This document shows, piece by piece, positions 36,225-43,227 of a stretch of DNA of 64,000 bases. Numbering within the stretch: position 1 is the stretch's first letter; each line of letters begins with the position of its first letter. Origin of the DNA: Pseudomonadota bacterium (GTDB taxonomy: Bacteria; Desulfobacterota; Desulfobulbia; Desulfobulbales; Desulfocapsaceae); assembly GCA_023412495.1 (NCBI GenBank), contig JAEYNP010000097.1, positions 62,001 through 126,000 of the forward strand, read 5' to 3'. The translations under genes and the position numbers were made by a program. The notes under the pieces are model-generated. The model was not told where the DNA came from. It ran no database searches and saw only the letters and a list, made by a program, of their open reading frames with translations.

Positions 36225-36677
36225 GCATTAAATTAAAAAACTTGAGAAAAAGACGGAGAGCACCGCTGAAAAGCTGTCTTCAGTGAGCGGCCCATCTTCA
36301 TGAATAGGCAAGATAGGGGTAGCCTCCGAGTGCTGAATAAACCCGGTCAACTAACTGAAGCGGAAATGGCAAGCATTCAATCATCAGTTGGCGGTACTCG
36401 GCAGAATCTCAGAATTGTGTGCCCTGCGGTTTACAGCTCTGTCCGCTCTGTGTCGACGCCTTCTGGCCTAAAGACCAAAGCTGAAGATCAGTCAGTATCT
36501 GAGCGGCAAAAACTGCCTTCGCCAACCATCGCATGAGTACCTTCACGAAATTTCGTTTCTTGTTTTTTGAAACGTCAGTTGGAGGATGACAGCCCTTGGG
36601 TTGCGGGCACAGCCCGCATGAGTGTCGGGCACGATGAGTTGATACACAGTTGCCGGGGGAACGCCTGAGACCTGTGT
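36225..36677. other. Intergenic region upstream of NRPS-PKS, with hairpins and a possible peptide
   Basis: No certain gene is present. A 78-codon frame at 36300-36536 (plus) begins with a charged segment followed by LTEAEMASIQSSVGG, which resembles a double-glycine leader, but it has no ribosome-binding site. A repeat element lies at 36536-36574. A perfect hairpin TGCGGGC-ACA-GCCCGCA lies at 36602-36618 downstream of the YbaK-like gene on the minus strand and may help end its transcript. Confidence 0.4.
36536..36574. repeat. Partial copy of the AGTACCTTCACGAAATT element
   Basis: AGTACCTTCACGAAATT (36536-36552) is identical to the left end of the element at 26806. It is followed by a compact hairpin CGTTTC / GAAACG (36554-36559 and 36569-36574) whose loop TTGTTTTTT is the reverse complement of the CAAAAAACAA loop of the other copy. 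The AAGGTACT right end is missing here. Confidence 0.55.
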
Positions 36678-37169
36678 TTATGACAGTGATAACTGCTCCT
36701 TGCCGCCGGTGACCTGCACCCTGACCCCGCCGGTCACCTCCGCCAATTTTTCCGGACTCATCGGCACGCCTGTGGCATCGGTGCCGGCAGCGGGATAGAC
36801 GGTCTCGTATGCATCGAGGGACGCATCGAGGAGAATCTGGATTCCGCTGCCGGCAAGGCCAAAAGGGCAGACTCCACCTGGGCGGAAGCCGGTGACAGCC
36901 AGGGTCTCCTCGTGGGTGGCCATGCGGTGCTTGCAACCGGCGGTCTTCTTCAACAGGCCGTTATCTACCCGTTTATCCCCGGCGGCCACCACCAGACGGA
37001 AGGCACCGTCCTTGCCCTTGAAAAGCATCGACTTGGCGATCTGGCCGACCGGGACACCGATCCGGGCGGCGGCGGTTTCGGCCGTGGGCGTTGAACCCGG
37101 CTCGAATTCCAGGGCGGCTAGGCCGTGGGCGGCCAGAAAATCGGCAACATTTTGAGGAATCTGACTCAT
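36678..37169 (-). CDS. YbaK/ProX-type aminoacyl-tRNA deacylase domain protein
   Basis: A 163-residue stand-alone YbaK/EbsC-fold protein. It begins MSQIPQNVADFLAAHGLA and shows SMLFKGKDGAFRLVVAAGDKRVD, HEETLAVTGFRPGGVCPFGL and a late LDAYETVYPAAGT, the pattern of the YeaK/ProX-like branch rather than the Cys-tRNA(Pro) branch. Family members hydrolyse mischarged tRNAs (for example Ala-, Ser- or Thr-tRNA). The conserved catalytic lysine should be the one in KSMLFKG. It lies 12 bases before the RMD1/YagE-family gene stop on the same strand, so it may be its distal operon partner. A true YbaK is encoded 2.7 kb away at 39837-40310. Exact tRNA substrate unknown. Confidence 0.85.
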   Translation of the reverse strand: MSQIPQNVADFLAAHGLAALEFEPGSTPTAETAAARIGVPVGQIAKSMLFKGKDGAFRLVVAAGDKRVDNGLLKKTAGCKHRMATHEETLAVTGFRPGGVCPFGLAGSGIQILLDASLDAYETVYPAAGTDATGVPMSPEKLAEVTGGVRVQVTGGKEQLSLS

Positions 37170-37181
37170 AGTGATAAAATA

Positions 37182-37976
37182 TCAGTGTTTTCGGATAAAG
37201 AGATCGAACAGGGTGAGGAGGATCTCGACGACGATCAAAATCACGATATACCATTCCACCCGCAGGCTGCGCCGGGACTGGAGCAGTTCGAGGGAGGTCT
37301 GGGCGGTGCGGGAAACCAGGTTGATCTTGCGCACCAGGGCCGTATCCCGCTCACGCAGCTCGAAATCGTTTTCGAGCATTAGATAGAGCCCCTCCAGCTC
37401 GGAATGTTCCCACAGCAGGTCCGGCTTTTCAGTGACGGCGGCCCGTCCGACCATATCATGCTCGGTGGCCAGGGCCGTGCCAATCGTCTGCAGGAGCTGT
37501 CCGCCGGTCCGCGGCCCCTGACTTTTGCTCAGTTTGGCGGCGAGCGGCTCGACCATGTCGAAGCTGCGAGTGATCCGTGCCTCGTAGTCGGCAAGCAGCA
37601 CAGAGCGGGCCATCACCTCGACCAGGAGCTGGAGCCGGGGGATCGAGGCTTCGCGCAGAGTGATCCGCTCCCCCTGGACCCGCTCATCCTGATCGTGGGC
37701 AATCACCACCTCGATGCTCTCCTCCTCGCCGCCCTCGATCACCTCTTCCAGGTAGGGCTGGAGAGTCCTGTCGATCAGGTGCTGCTGCTCGAGGGGCGAG
37801 ATATTGATGAAGACTGCAACCCCGTAGCGGAAGAGGGCCACACAACGCTCCTCCCCCTGGGTAAAGAGCATGGGAGTTATGGCCAGGGCCGAGTCGGCGG
37901 GAAACCTCCGCAGCAGGATGCGCCGCGCCACGAGTACCGCCCTGACTGAAAATACCTGGGGAAGTTGCAGTTCCAT
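37182..37976 (-). CDS. RMD1/YagE family (DUF155) membrane-anchored protein
   Basis: A 264-residue protein of the family founded by yeast Rmd1/YagE (DUF155). The soluble part begins with FSVRAVLVARRILLRRFP, continues with CVALFRYGVAVFINISPLEQQHLI and a helical EGLYLMLENDFELRERDTALVRKINLVSRTAQTSLELLQSRRSLRVEW, and closes with one C-terminal TM helix, YIVILIVVEILLTLFDLFI. The last charged residues (RKH) would face the other side. In eukaryotes the family works in mitochondrial translation or membrane organisation; bacterial roles are not established. The start is uncertain: ATG 37976 matches family length, whereas ATG 38022-38024 or TTG 38036 would add up to 20 poorly conserved residues. Confidence 0.8.
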   Translation of the reverse strand: MELQLPQVFSVRAVLVARRILLRRFPADSALAITPMLFTQGEERCVALFRYGVAVFINISPLEQQHLIDRTLQPYLEEVIEGGEEESIEVVIAHDQDERVQGERITLREASIPRLQLLVEVMARSVLLADYEARITRSFDMVEPLAAKLSKSQGPRTGGQLLQTIGTALATEHDMVGRAAVTEKPDLLWEHSELEGLYLMLENDFELRERDTALVRKINLVSRTAQTSLELLQSRRSLRVEWYIVILIVVEILLTLFDLFIRKH

Positions 37977-38042
37977 AACCTCGCTATTCCGATTGCTTTT
38001 GAATGCTCGAGCTTCCTCCGGCATCTGAATGCACAACCGACA

Positions 38043-39185
38043 TCAGAGATGACGCCGTTTGTTGCGGGACTTGAAGGTCAGCCGATGATAGGCTTTGACC
38101 GCAGCCTTCTCGGTTAAACTGCGGATGCCGGCGAGAGGATTTTTGATGCGCATGGTCGAGCGGTTGCGGACCACGCGGCCCGTGGTGGCCGTCTGTATAT
38201 CACGATCCTGCTCCACGATCTTACGGCTCACGATCGCAAAAAGATTCTGCTCCTCCAGCACCCGCCGCCTCGCTTCGATAATATACGGCAGACGATCCCG
38301 GTATTCGTTGTTCCTCAGATGGCTTTTTATGATGTCTCTCGACCGCTGGTAATCGTTGATATCGATGGGGATGAAGCTCTCTTTCGGGAAATATTCGTCG
38401 GCGTTGGGGGCGCCGTGGTAGAACGGCAGGGTATAGCCGAGAAAGGCATCCGGCAGCTTTTCGGTGAGATGGTGATCGTAGACGTGATTCTCCACAGCGA
38501 TATGAAACATGTAGGCGTCGAGGGCCTCCGCCTTGTCGTTCATGGGGTTGACGCCGTGGCCGAAGATATCGAGCTCCGGCAGATCTTCCTTCAGCCGCCA
38601 GGTGAAATCGACGCGGGTGGAGTGCAGGGTGATGTTGCCGGTCCGCTGCGAACAGACGGTGGAAATAAGTCTGGTCTTTTTCGGCAGCGGGCTCGCCGCC
38701 AGCAGATCCCAGGTGAGGAATTTACCCTTGTCGGCGGGCAGTCCGTAGTACCACAACAATCCCGGATGATGGAAGATGACGTTGGGATGGCGCATCGCCC
38801 AAGGCTCCTGGAAGGTGAGAATGCAGCCGAACTGACGCAGATAATCCTTGCCAAAAACAGTGATGGTTGACGGCTCGCCGGTGATCAGCATCGTCTTTTC
38901 CCTCGGGCAGGCAAGCTTTTCCTCGGTGAAGAAGGAATCGTCCGGGGGCAGGTCCTGATAGACCACCAACCAATCATAGTCGCGGCAGTCCACATCGAAA
39001 TCGAAAAGACACTCGCCCCACTGGGGAAAGTTGCCCGGGAACTGGCGGAGAAAAGTGGCATGAGAGCGGCCGCGGCACAGGCCGCGATGCATGAACTTCA
39101 CCTTGATCCTCGGCGCGCCCCAGGCCGGGAGGATCGAATCTCGCCCGCCCGGAAACTCCTCCTCGTCGGAAAATCTCACTATCAT
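38043..39185 (-). CDS. Glycosyltransferase family 10 (fucosyltransferase-like)
   Basis: A 380-residue enzyme. The C-terminal half carries the GT10 signature region: YMFHIAVENHVYDHHLTEKLPDAFLGYTLPFYHGAPNADEYFPKESFIPI, with the HLTEKL and GAPN elements that bind GDP-sugar (residue runs noted separately at ~235-255 and ~262-268). The N-terminal half (YDWLVVYQDLP, MLITGEPS) forms the acceptor-side Rossmann fold. Family enzymes transfer fucose from GDP-fucose to glycans, often in LPS O-antigen. No GDP-fucose synthesis genes are adjacent. The C-terminus is Arg/Lys-rich, suggesting peripheral membrane contact. It shares the strand and only a 66-base gap with the RMD1-family gene; no functional link is evident. 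Confidence 0.82.
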   Translation of the reverse strand: MIVRFSDEEEFPGGRDSILPAWGAPRIKVKFMHRGLCRGRSHATFLRQFPGNFPQWGECLFDFDVDCRDYDWLVVYQDLPPDDSFFTEEKLACPREKTMLITGEPSTITVFGKDYLRQFGCILTFQEPWAMRHPNVIFHHPGLLWYYGLPADKGKFLTWDLLAASPLPKKTRLISTVCSQRTGNITLHSTRVDFTWRLKEDLPELDIFGHGVNPMNDKAEALDAYMFHIAVENHVYDHHLTEKLPDAFLGYTLPFYHGAPNADEYFPKESFIPIDINDYQRSRDIIKSHLRNNEYRDRLPYIIEARRRVLEEQNLFAIVSRKIVEQDRDIQTATTGRVVRNRSTMRIKNPLAGIRSLTEKAAVKAYHRLTFKSRNKRRHL

Positions 39186-39263
39186 CCGGTTAACTCCGCC
39201 TCGCTTTCCCTCTTGAATCTACGAAAACATCCTGCCTTAGGTCGGGTAATTCCCGGCCCCATC

Positions 39264-39429
39264 CTAGTGTCCTGTCAAGCCTCATCTGTTGCATCTCGCT
39301 AGCCCTTTTGGGCTCGCTGACTTCGTTACTCCTTCGGTTACATAGCGCTGCTATGCGCCCTCAGTCGTGCCTCGCAGCAAGCCAAAATTGCGGTGCGATT
39401 TTGCAACATCTGAAACGACATGACACTAG
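39264..39429. mobile_element. MITE-like 166-bp inverted-repeat element
   Basis: The left end CTAGTGTCCTGTC…TGTTGCA and the right end TGCAACA…GACATGACACTAG are imperfect terminal inverted repeats about 30 bases long, bounded on both sides by CTAG. Inside are further palindromes: GCTAGCCC-TTTT-GGGCT and CATAGC-GCT-GCTATG. There is no open reading frame of note. Size, terminal repeats and lack of genes fit a non-autonomous transposable element. The rest of the 457-base gap 39186-39642 shows no gene or clear signal. Confidence 0.75.
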
Positions 39430-39642
39430 TGTACCGGCCGAAAGAGGGCAAGACCTATTTTCCCCGCTCGACAGCACTGCGAGAATGCTCGAGACCGGAG
39501 TCGGCCTCCTGCCGATGATTCTCAAAAAAAGGCTGTCTTGGCAGTTCGAGTTACGAACAGTATAACTGTTGCGCATCATGGGGCCCTGAAGGTATCATTG
39601 CCACAAATGACGATCGACTCCCCTCATCCTCGGACAGGCAGA

Positions 39643-39840
39643 ATGAACAACACGAAGGATTTTGTCGGGAAAACCACCCCCTGCCCAGGCTGCGGCGGCT
39701 CGGGTCAAACCGCATTTTTCGCCGGCGAGAGCAGGTTCATGCTTACCCGGGAGGATTGCCCGGATTGCGCGGGCACCGGTTTGATCCTGCCGGAGAACGA
39801 GGAACCGGAGAGAGGGGTAAATGATGAAGGAGAACCATGA
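39643..39840 (+). CDS. Small zinc-ribbon protein (DnaJ-type CxxCxGxG pair)
   Basis: A 65-residue protein with two DnaJ-like zinc motifs, CPGCGGSG and CPDCAGTG, about 20 residues apart, flanking a GESRFMLTREDC segment. It most likely binds one zinc ion. Similar mini-proteins are common and lack a known function. I take the ATG at 39643; in-frame starts at 39608 and 39538 have no ribosome-binding site and add residues outside the zinc fold. Its TGA overlaps the ATG of ybaK by 4 bases, so it is translationally coupled to the deacylase. Confidence 0.72.
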   Translation: MNNTKDFVGKTTPCPGCGGSGQTAFFAGESRFMLTREDCPDCAGTGLILPENEEPERGVNDEGEP

Positions 39841-40310
39841 CCCCGGCCATCAACACGGCAAAGAAGGCAAAGATCGCCTATTCCGTCCACCAATACGTTC
39901 ATGACCCCGCGGCCGTCTCCTACGGAAAGGAGGCGGCTGAAAAGCTCGGCCTGGACGAGGCCCGTGTCTTCAAAACCCTGGTGGTCGAGCTCGACAACGG
40001 CAGCCTTGCCGTCGGCGTCGTACCGGTTTCGGCCATGCTCGGCATGAAACAGATAGCCAGGGCGGCTGGAGTAAAAAAGGCGGCGATGGCCGACAAGGCG
40101 GCGGTGGAGAGGGCAACGGGTTACGTTCTCGGCGGGGTGAGTCCGCTCGGTCAGAAAAAACGGTTGCCGACCTTCATCGACACCTCGGCCAACATTTTCC
40201 CCACCATCTTCGTCAGCGCCGGGCGACGGGGCCTTGAAATCGAGCTGGATCCGAACGATCTGGCCGCTCTCACCGGAGCAAAATTCTCCCCCCTCAGTGA
40301 GGAGAAATAA
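39837..40310 (+). CDS. ybaK: Cys-tRNA(Pro)/Cys-tRNA(Cys) deacylase YbaK
   Basis: A 157-residue YbaK. The family pattern is clear: TPAINTAKKAKIAYSVHQYVHDP, VFKTLVVELDNGSLAVGVVPVS with the catalytic lysine in FKTLV, KKAAMADKAAVERATGYVLGGVSPLGQKKRLPTFID, and the closing RRGLEIELDPNDLAALTGAKF. It hydrolyses cysteine wrongly attached to tRNA-Pro, usually docked on prolyl-tRNA synthetase. Its start overlaps the stop of the zinc-ribbon mini-protein. A hairpin follows the stop and meets the convergent GH17-GT2 gene. Confidence 0.93.
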   Translation: MTPAINTAKKAKIAYSVHQYVHDPAAVSYGKEAAEKLGLDEARVFKTLVVELDNGSLAVGVVPVSAMLGMKQIARAAGVKKAAMADKAAVERATGYVLGGVSPLGQKKRLPTFIDTSANIFPTIFVSAGRRGLEIELDPNDLAALTGAKFSPLSEEK

Positions 40311-40312
40311 AA

Positions 40313-40332
40313 GGCAGGGAATCGAACCTGCC
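40313..40332 (-). terminator. Terminator hairpin between ybaK and the glucan synthase gene
   Basis: GGCAGG (40313-40318) pairs with CCTGCC (40327-40332). On the minus strand the stem is followed by TTTTATTT, a T-rich tail suited to ending the GH17-GT2 transcript. In that reading the loop is TTCGATTC, which matches the T-loop consensus of tRNA; no complete tRNA surrounds it. Confidence 0.6.
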
Positions 40333-40350
40333 CCTCTCAGAATTCGGTAA

Positions 40351-43014
40351 TCAGTTGGAAGGAGCGCTGGTTTCCTGGGTTTGCTCCTCCACAACCTCCT
40401 CGGCCGCCACCGGAGTACCGGCTTTCGGCGGCGCCGTGATCTTGTCGATCAGTCTCGCCGGAAGCTGGGCGAAAGCACTGATAATTGACATGGCGATCGC
40501 GGCGAAATAGGCGATCGACTGAACCATCAGAACGACGATCCACACCAGGACATCGGGAGTCTCCACCCCCTGCAGCTTGACCAGGGTCACCGCTCCAAGG
40601 AGGAGGGCTATGGCCATCAGGGCTTCCTCCCTGGCCGACTGCAGGGCGTACCAGAAGGCCCGCCCCTGGACCTTTTTCGGGGTGCGGAAGAAGGGCAGGC
40701 TCTTGGTCACCATACCGAACAGCATGGCCTTGGCGATGGTATGGGAGAGCGACAGCCCCGCCACTGCCGACGCCAGGGTCTGGGAAATGGAGGCCCGCAC
40801 CCGGCTCCGATAGAGATAGAACATCTTGGCGATCTTGAAGACGAAGAAGGCCAGCGGCACGGCGGAGAGAATGATCATCGGCGGGTCGATCACCCGGGGG
40901 AAATGCAGCATGCCGATGGTCCAGCCGAGCGCCGCGAGCGTAAAGATGAGGTTTATGCTGTCCGCCAGCCACGGCAGCCACCCTGCGATGAAGTGGTAGC
41001 GCTGGCCGTAGGTGAGCCGGCTCTGGTCGCGGCGGCGCAGGGCCCTGGCATGGTGGCGCATGATCTGCACCGCGCCATAGGCCCAGCGGTAGCGTTGTTT
41101 CTTGAAATCGATGAAGGTGTCGGGCATGAGACCGCGACCGTAGGATTTGGCGATATAGAGGGCCTCGTAGCCCTTCTCGAAGATCTTGAGGCCCAGTTCG
41201 GCGTCCTCGGTGATGCACCACTCCGCCCAGCGGCCGACCTCCTCCAGCACCGACTTGCGTACCATGGTCATGGTACCGTGCTGGATGATGGCATTGCGCT
41301 CGTTGCGGGTTATCATGCCGATGTAGAAAAAGCCGCGGTATTCGGCGTAGCACATGGCCTTGAACAGGTTCTCCCCGTCGTCGCGGTAGTCCTGCGGCGC
41401 CTGAACGATCGCCACTTCCGGCCGCAGGAATTGCGGGACCAGATCGCGCAGCCAGTCGGGTGTCACCACATAGTCGCTGTCGATGACGGCAACTACCTCC
41501 GCCTCCGGCGAAGTCCTGGCCAGGGCGTAGTTGAGTGCCCCGGCCTTGAAGCCGGGCAGCGGATCCTCGTGGAAAAAGCGAAACCGGGACCCGAGAGTCC
41601 GACAGTGCGCCTCCACCGGCTGCCAGACCGCCGGATCCTTGGTGTTGTTGTCGACGACGATGACCTCGTAGCGGGGATAATCGAGTTCGGCAAGGGCATT
41701 CAGGGTGTCGATCATCATATCCGGCGGCTCGTTGTAGGCCGGGACGTGGACTGAGACCATGGGCAGCAGGTCGTCCGTCGTCTTGATGTCGGCAAAGGAG
41801 CGACGTTCCTCATTGGTCCACAGTGCCTCCGCCCATTCATGGGCCTCTGCGAGCAGAACGATGGCCACGCCGATGATGCCGCAGAGCATGAGGAAACCGA
41901 CAATGAGCATCGAGATGGTCAGGTACTGCTGTGAATAGCTGTAGACGATCCACACCGCCCCGGTGGCGGCGATAAAAGCGATGGAGGCGAGGAACCCGCG
42001 TCCCCGCTTGCGCAGGGTCCGGCTGTCGATGAGCAGAAGAGCAAAGGTGATGATGGCGATGACCAGCGAAATGCCCGCCAGTACCCGCCATTCCGGCAGT
42101 TCGACGATGGGGGAGGTAAAAGGAAACTTGGCCTTGCGGGAGGCGTCGTAGACCCCCCAGTAGGCCCCGACCGCTCCCTCGCTGGTCCGCTTCCAGGGCT
42201 GATCGAAAGCTTCCATGATGTAGTAGGTGTAGTTCAGCTGCTCCGCCCGGTGGATGAAACGGCGGAGAAAAGTCGCCTCGTTGAAAGGCGAGGCGACGGC
42301 CGCCTTGCGGGTCCGTCCGTTGCTCGGCCAGCCGACCTCTCCGATGACGATCGGCTTGTCGGGGAAGGTGTTTTCCAGCATGGTGATGTGGTCGACGATG
42401 TAATCGACGGCGAGATCGAGGTGCACCCCCTCCCAGTAAGGCAGCATATGGGTGGCGATGAAGTCGACGTGGGAGACGAGTTCCCGCTCCTTTATCCACA
42501 CATGCCAAGGTTCCGCGGTGCTCACCGGCACATCCACCGCCTCCCGTACCCGGTCGAGATAGCCAGCTATCTGCTCAACGGTCAGTTCGCCTCGCAGGAT
42601 CGCCTCGTTGCCTACGATGACCCGGATGACGTTGCGGTAATTTTCCTTGGCCAGGCGGATAACCGTCTCGATCTGGCGCTCGTTTTCCTCGTAATTTTTA
42701 TCGAGCCAGGCTCCCAGCGTCACATTTAATCCATATTTCCGCGCCATCGCCGGGATTTCGGCAAGCACTCCTTCGGTAGTGTAGAGCCGGATGGCGTGGG
42801 TCTTGTCGGACACCAGCTTGAGATCCGCCTCGATTTCTTCTTTCGTCGGCAGATTGTGGGCGCTCTGGTCGTTCCAGGCCTGCATCGGTGAAAACGAAAA
42901 ACCCTGAATCCGCTTAGGCCACGGCGGCTCGTTTTCCTGCCGGTTCAGCATGGCCCAAAAGCAAATGGAAATTACCGCAATGGCAATGGCTATGAGAATA
43001 TTGGCTCTGGTCAT
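40351..43014 (-). CDS. GH17 - GT2 membrane protein (NdvB-like beta-1,3-glucan synthase)
   Basis: An 887-residue inner-membrane protein. Residues ~5-20 form a TM helix. Residues ~30-300 are a periplasmic GH17-like domain (AVAVSPMQAWN-type start; GVLAEIPAMARKYGLNVTLGAWLD; IVGNEAILRGELT with the acid glutamate; VIGEVGWPSNG with the nucleophile region). Several TM helices then precede a cytoplasmic GT2 domain with VHVPAYNEPPDMM, AVIDSDYVVTPDW, ITEDAELGLKIFEKG and QRYRWAYGAVQIM (the Q-x-x-RW motif). More TM helices follow to the C-terminus. This arrangement matches the Pseudomonas aeruginosa NdvB type, which makes and cyclises periplasmic beta-1,3-glucans. It is monocistronic here. Whether the product is cyclic or linear cannot be told. 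Confidence 0.88.
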   Translation of the reverse strand: MTRANILIAIAIAVISICFWAMLNRQENEPPWPKRIQGFSFSPMQAWNDQSAHNLPTKEEIEADLKLVSDKTHAIRLYTTEGVLAEIPAMARKYGLNVTLGAWLDKNYEENERQIETVIRLAKENYRNVIRVIVGNEAILRGELTVEQIAGYLDRVREAVDVPVSTAEPWHVWIKERELVSHVDFIATHMLPYWEGVHLDLAVDYIVDHITMLENTFPDKPIVIGEVGWPSNGRTRKAAVASPFNEATFLRRFIHRAEQLNYTYYIMEAFDQPWKRTSEGAVGAYWGVYDASRKAKFPFTSPIVELPEWRVLAGISLVIAIITFALLLIDSRTLRKRGRGFLASIAFIAATGAVWIVYSYSQQYLTISMLIVGFLMLCGIIGVAIVLLAEAHEWAEALWTNEERRSFADIKTTDDLLPMVSVHVPAYNEPPDMMIDTLNALAELDYPRYEVIVVDNNTKDPAVWQPVEAHCRTLGSRFRFFHEDPLPGFKAGALNYALARTSPEAEVVAVIDSDYVVTPDWLRDLVPQFLRPEVAIVQAPQDYRDDGENLFKAMCYAEYRGFFYIGMITRNERNAIIQHGTMTMVRKSVLEEVGRWAEWCITEDAELGLKIFEKGYEALYIAKSYGRGLMPDTFIDFKKQRYRWAYGAVQIMRHHARALRRRDQSRLTYGQRYHFIAGWLPWLADSINLIFTLAALGWTIGMLHFPRVIDPPMIILSAVPLAFFVFKIAKMFYLYRSRVRASISQTLASAVAGLSLSHTIAKAMLFGMVTKSLPFFRTPKKVQGRAFWYALQSAREEALMAIALLLGAVTLVKLQGVETPDVLVWIVVLMVQSIAYFAAIAMSIISAFAQLPARLIDKITAPPKAGTPVAAEEVVEEQTQETSAPSN

Positions 43015-43190
43015 ATATCGGATGTTCCCGTTTCCCGAGGGAAGGTGAGGATGGAGGTGATGCTCTGGCGAGACTTGGGGTGACGTTGATTCAGGATCGG
43101 CTCAGAACGTATAGAAATACGAATAATTGTCTATCCCCTGAGGCTTTTCAACACTTTTTGAAGGCTTCCATCATACCCAGTTCTCCGAAT

Positions 43191-43215
43191 CCGGGCAATG
43201 AATTTCATTGCCCGG
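43191..43215 (-). terminator. Perfect hairpin after the lytic transglycosylase gene
   Basis: Two 12-base arms (CCGGGCAATGAA and its reverse complement) share one central base. It begins 13 bases after the stop at 43228 on the minus strand. No T run follows, but the stem is strong and lies where a terminator is expected. The rest of the 213-base gap up to 43014 holds nothing else I can support. Confidence 0.6.
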
Positions 43216-43227
43216 AAAATCGGTAAG

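Noticed and set aside
40313..40360. tRNA gene on the minus strand
   Set aside because: Only a T-arm-like hairpin is present; no acceptor, D or anticodon arms can be folded from the flanking sequence, which includes the end of the glucan synthase gene.
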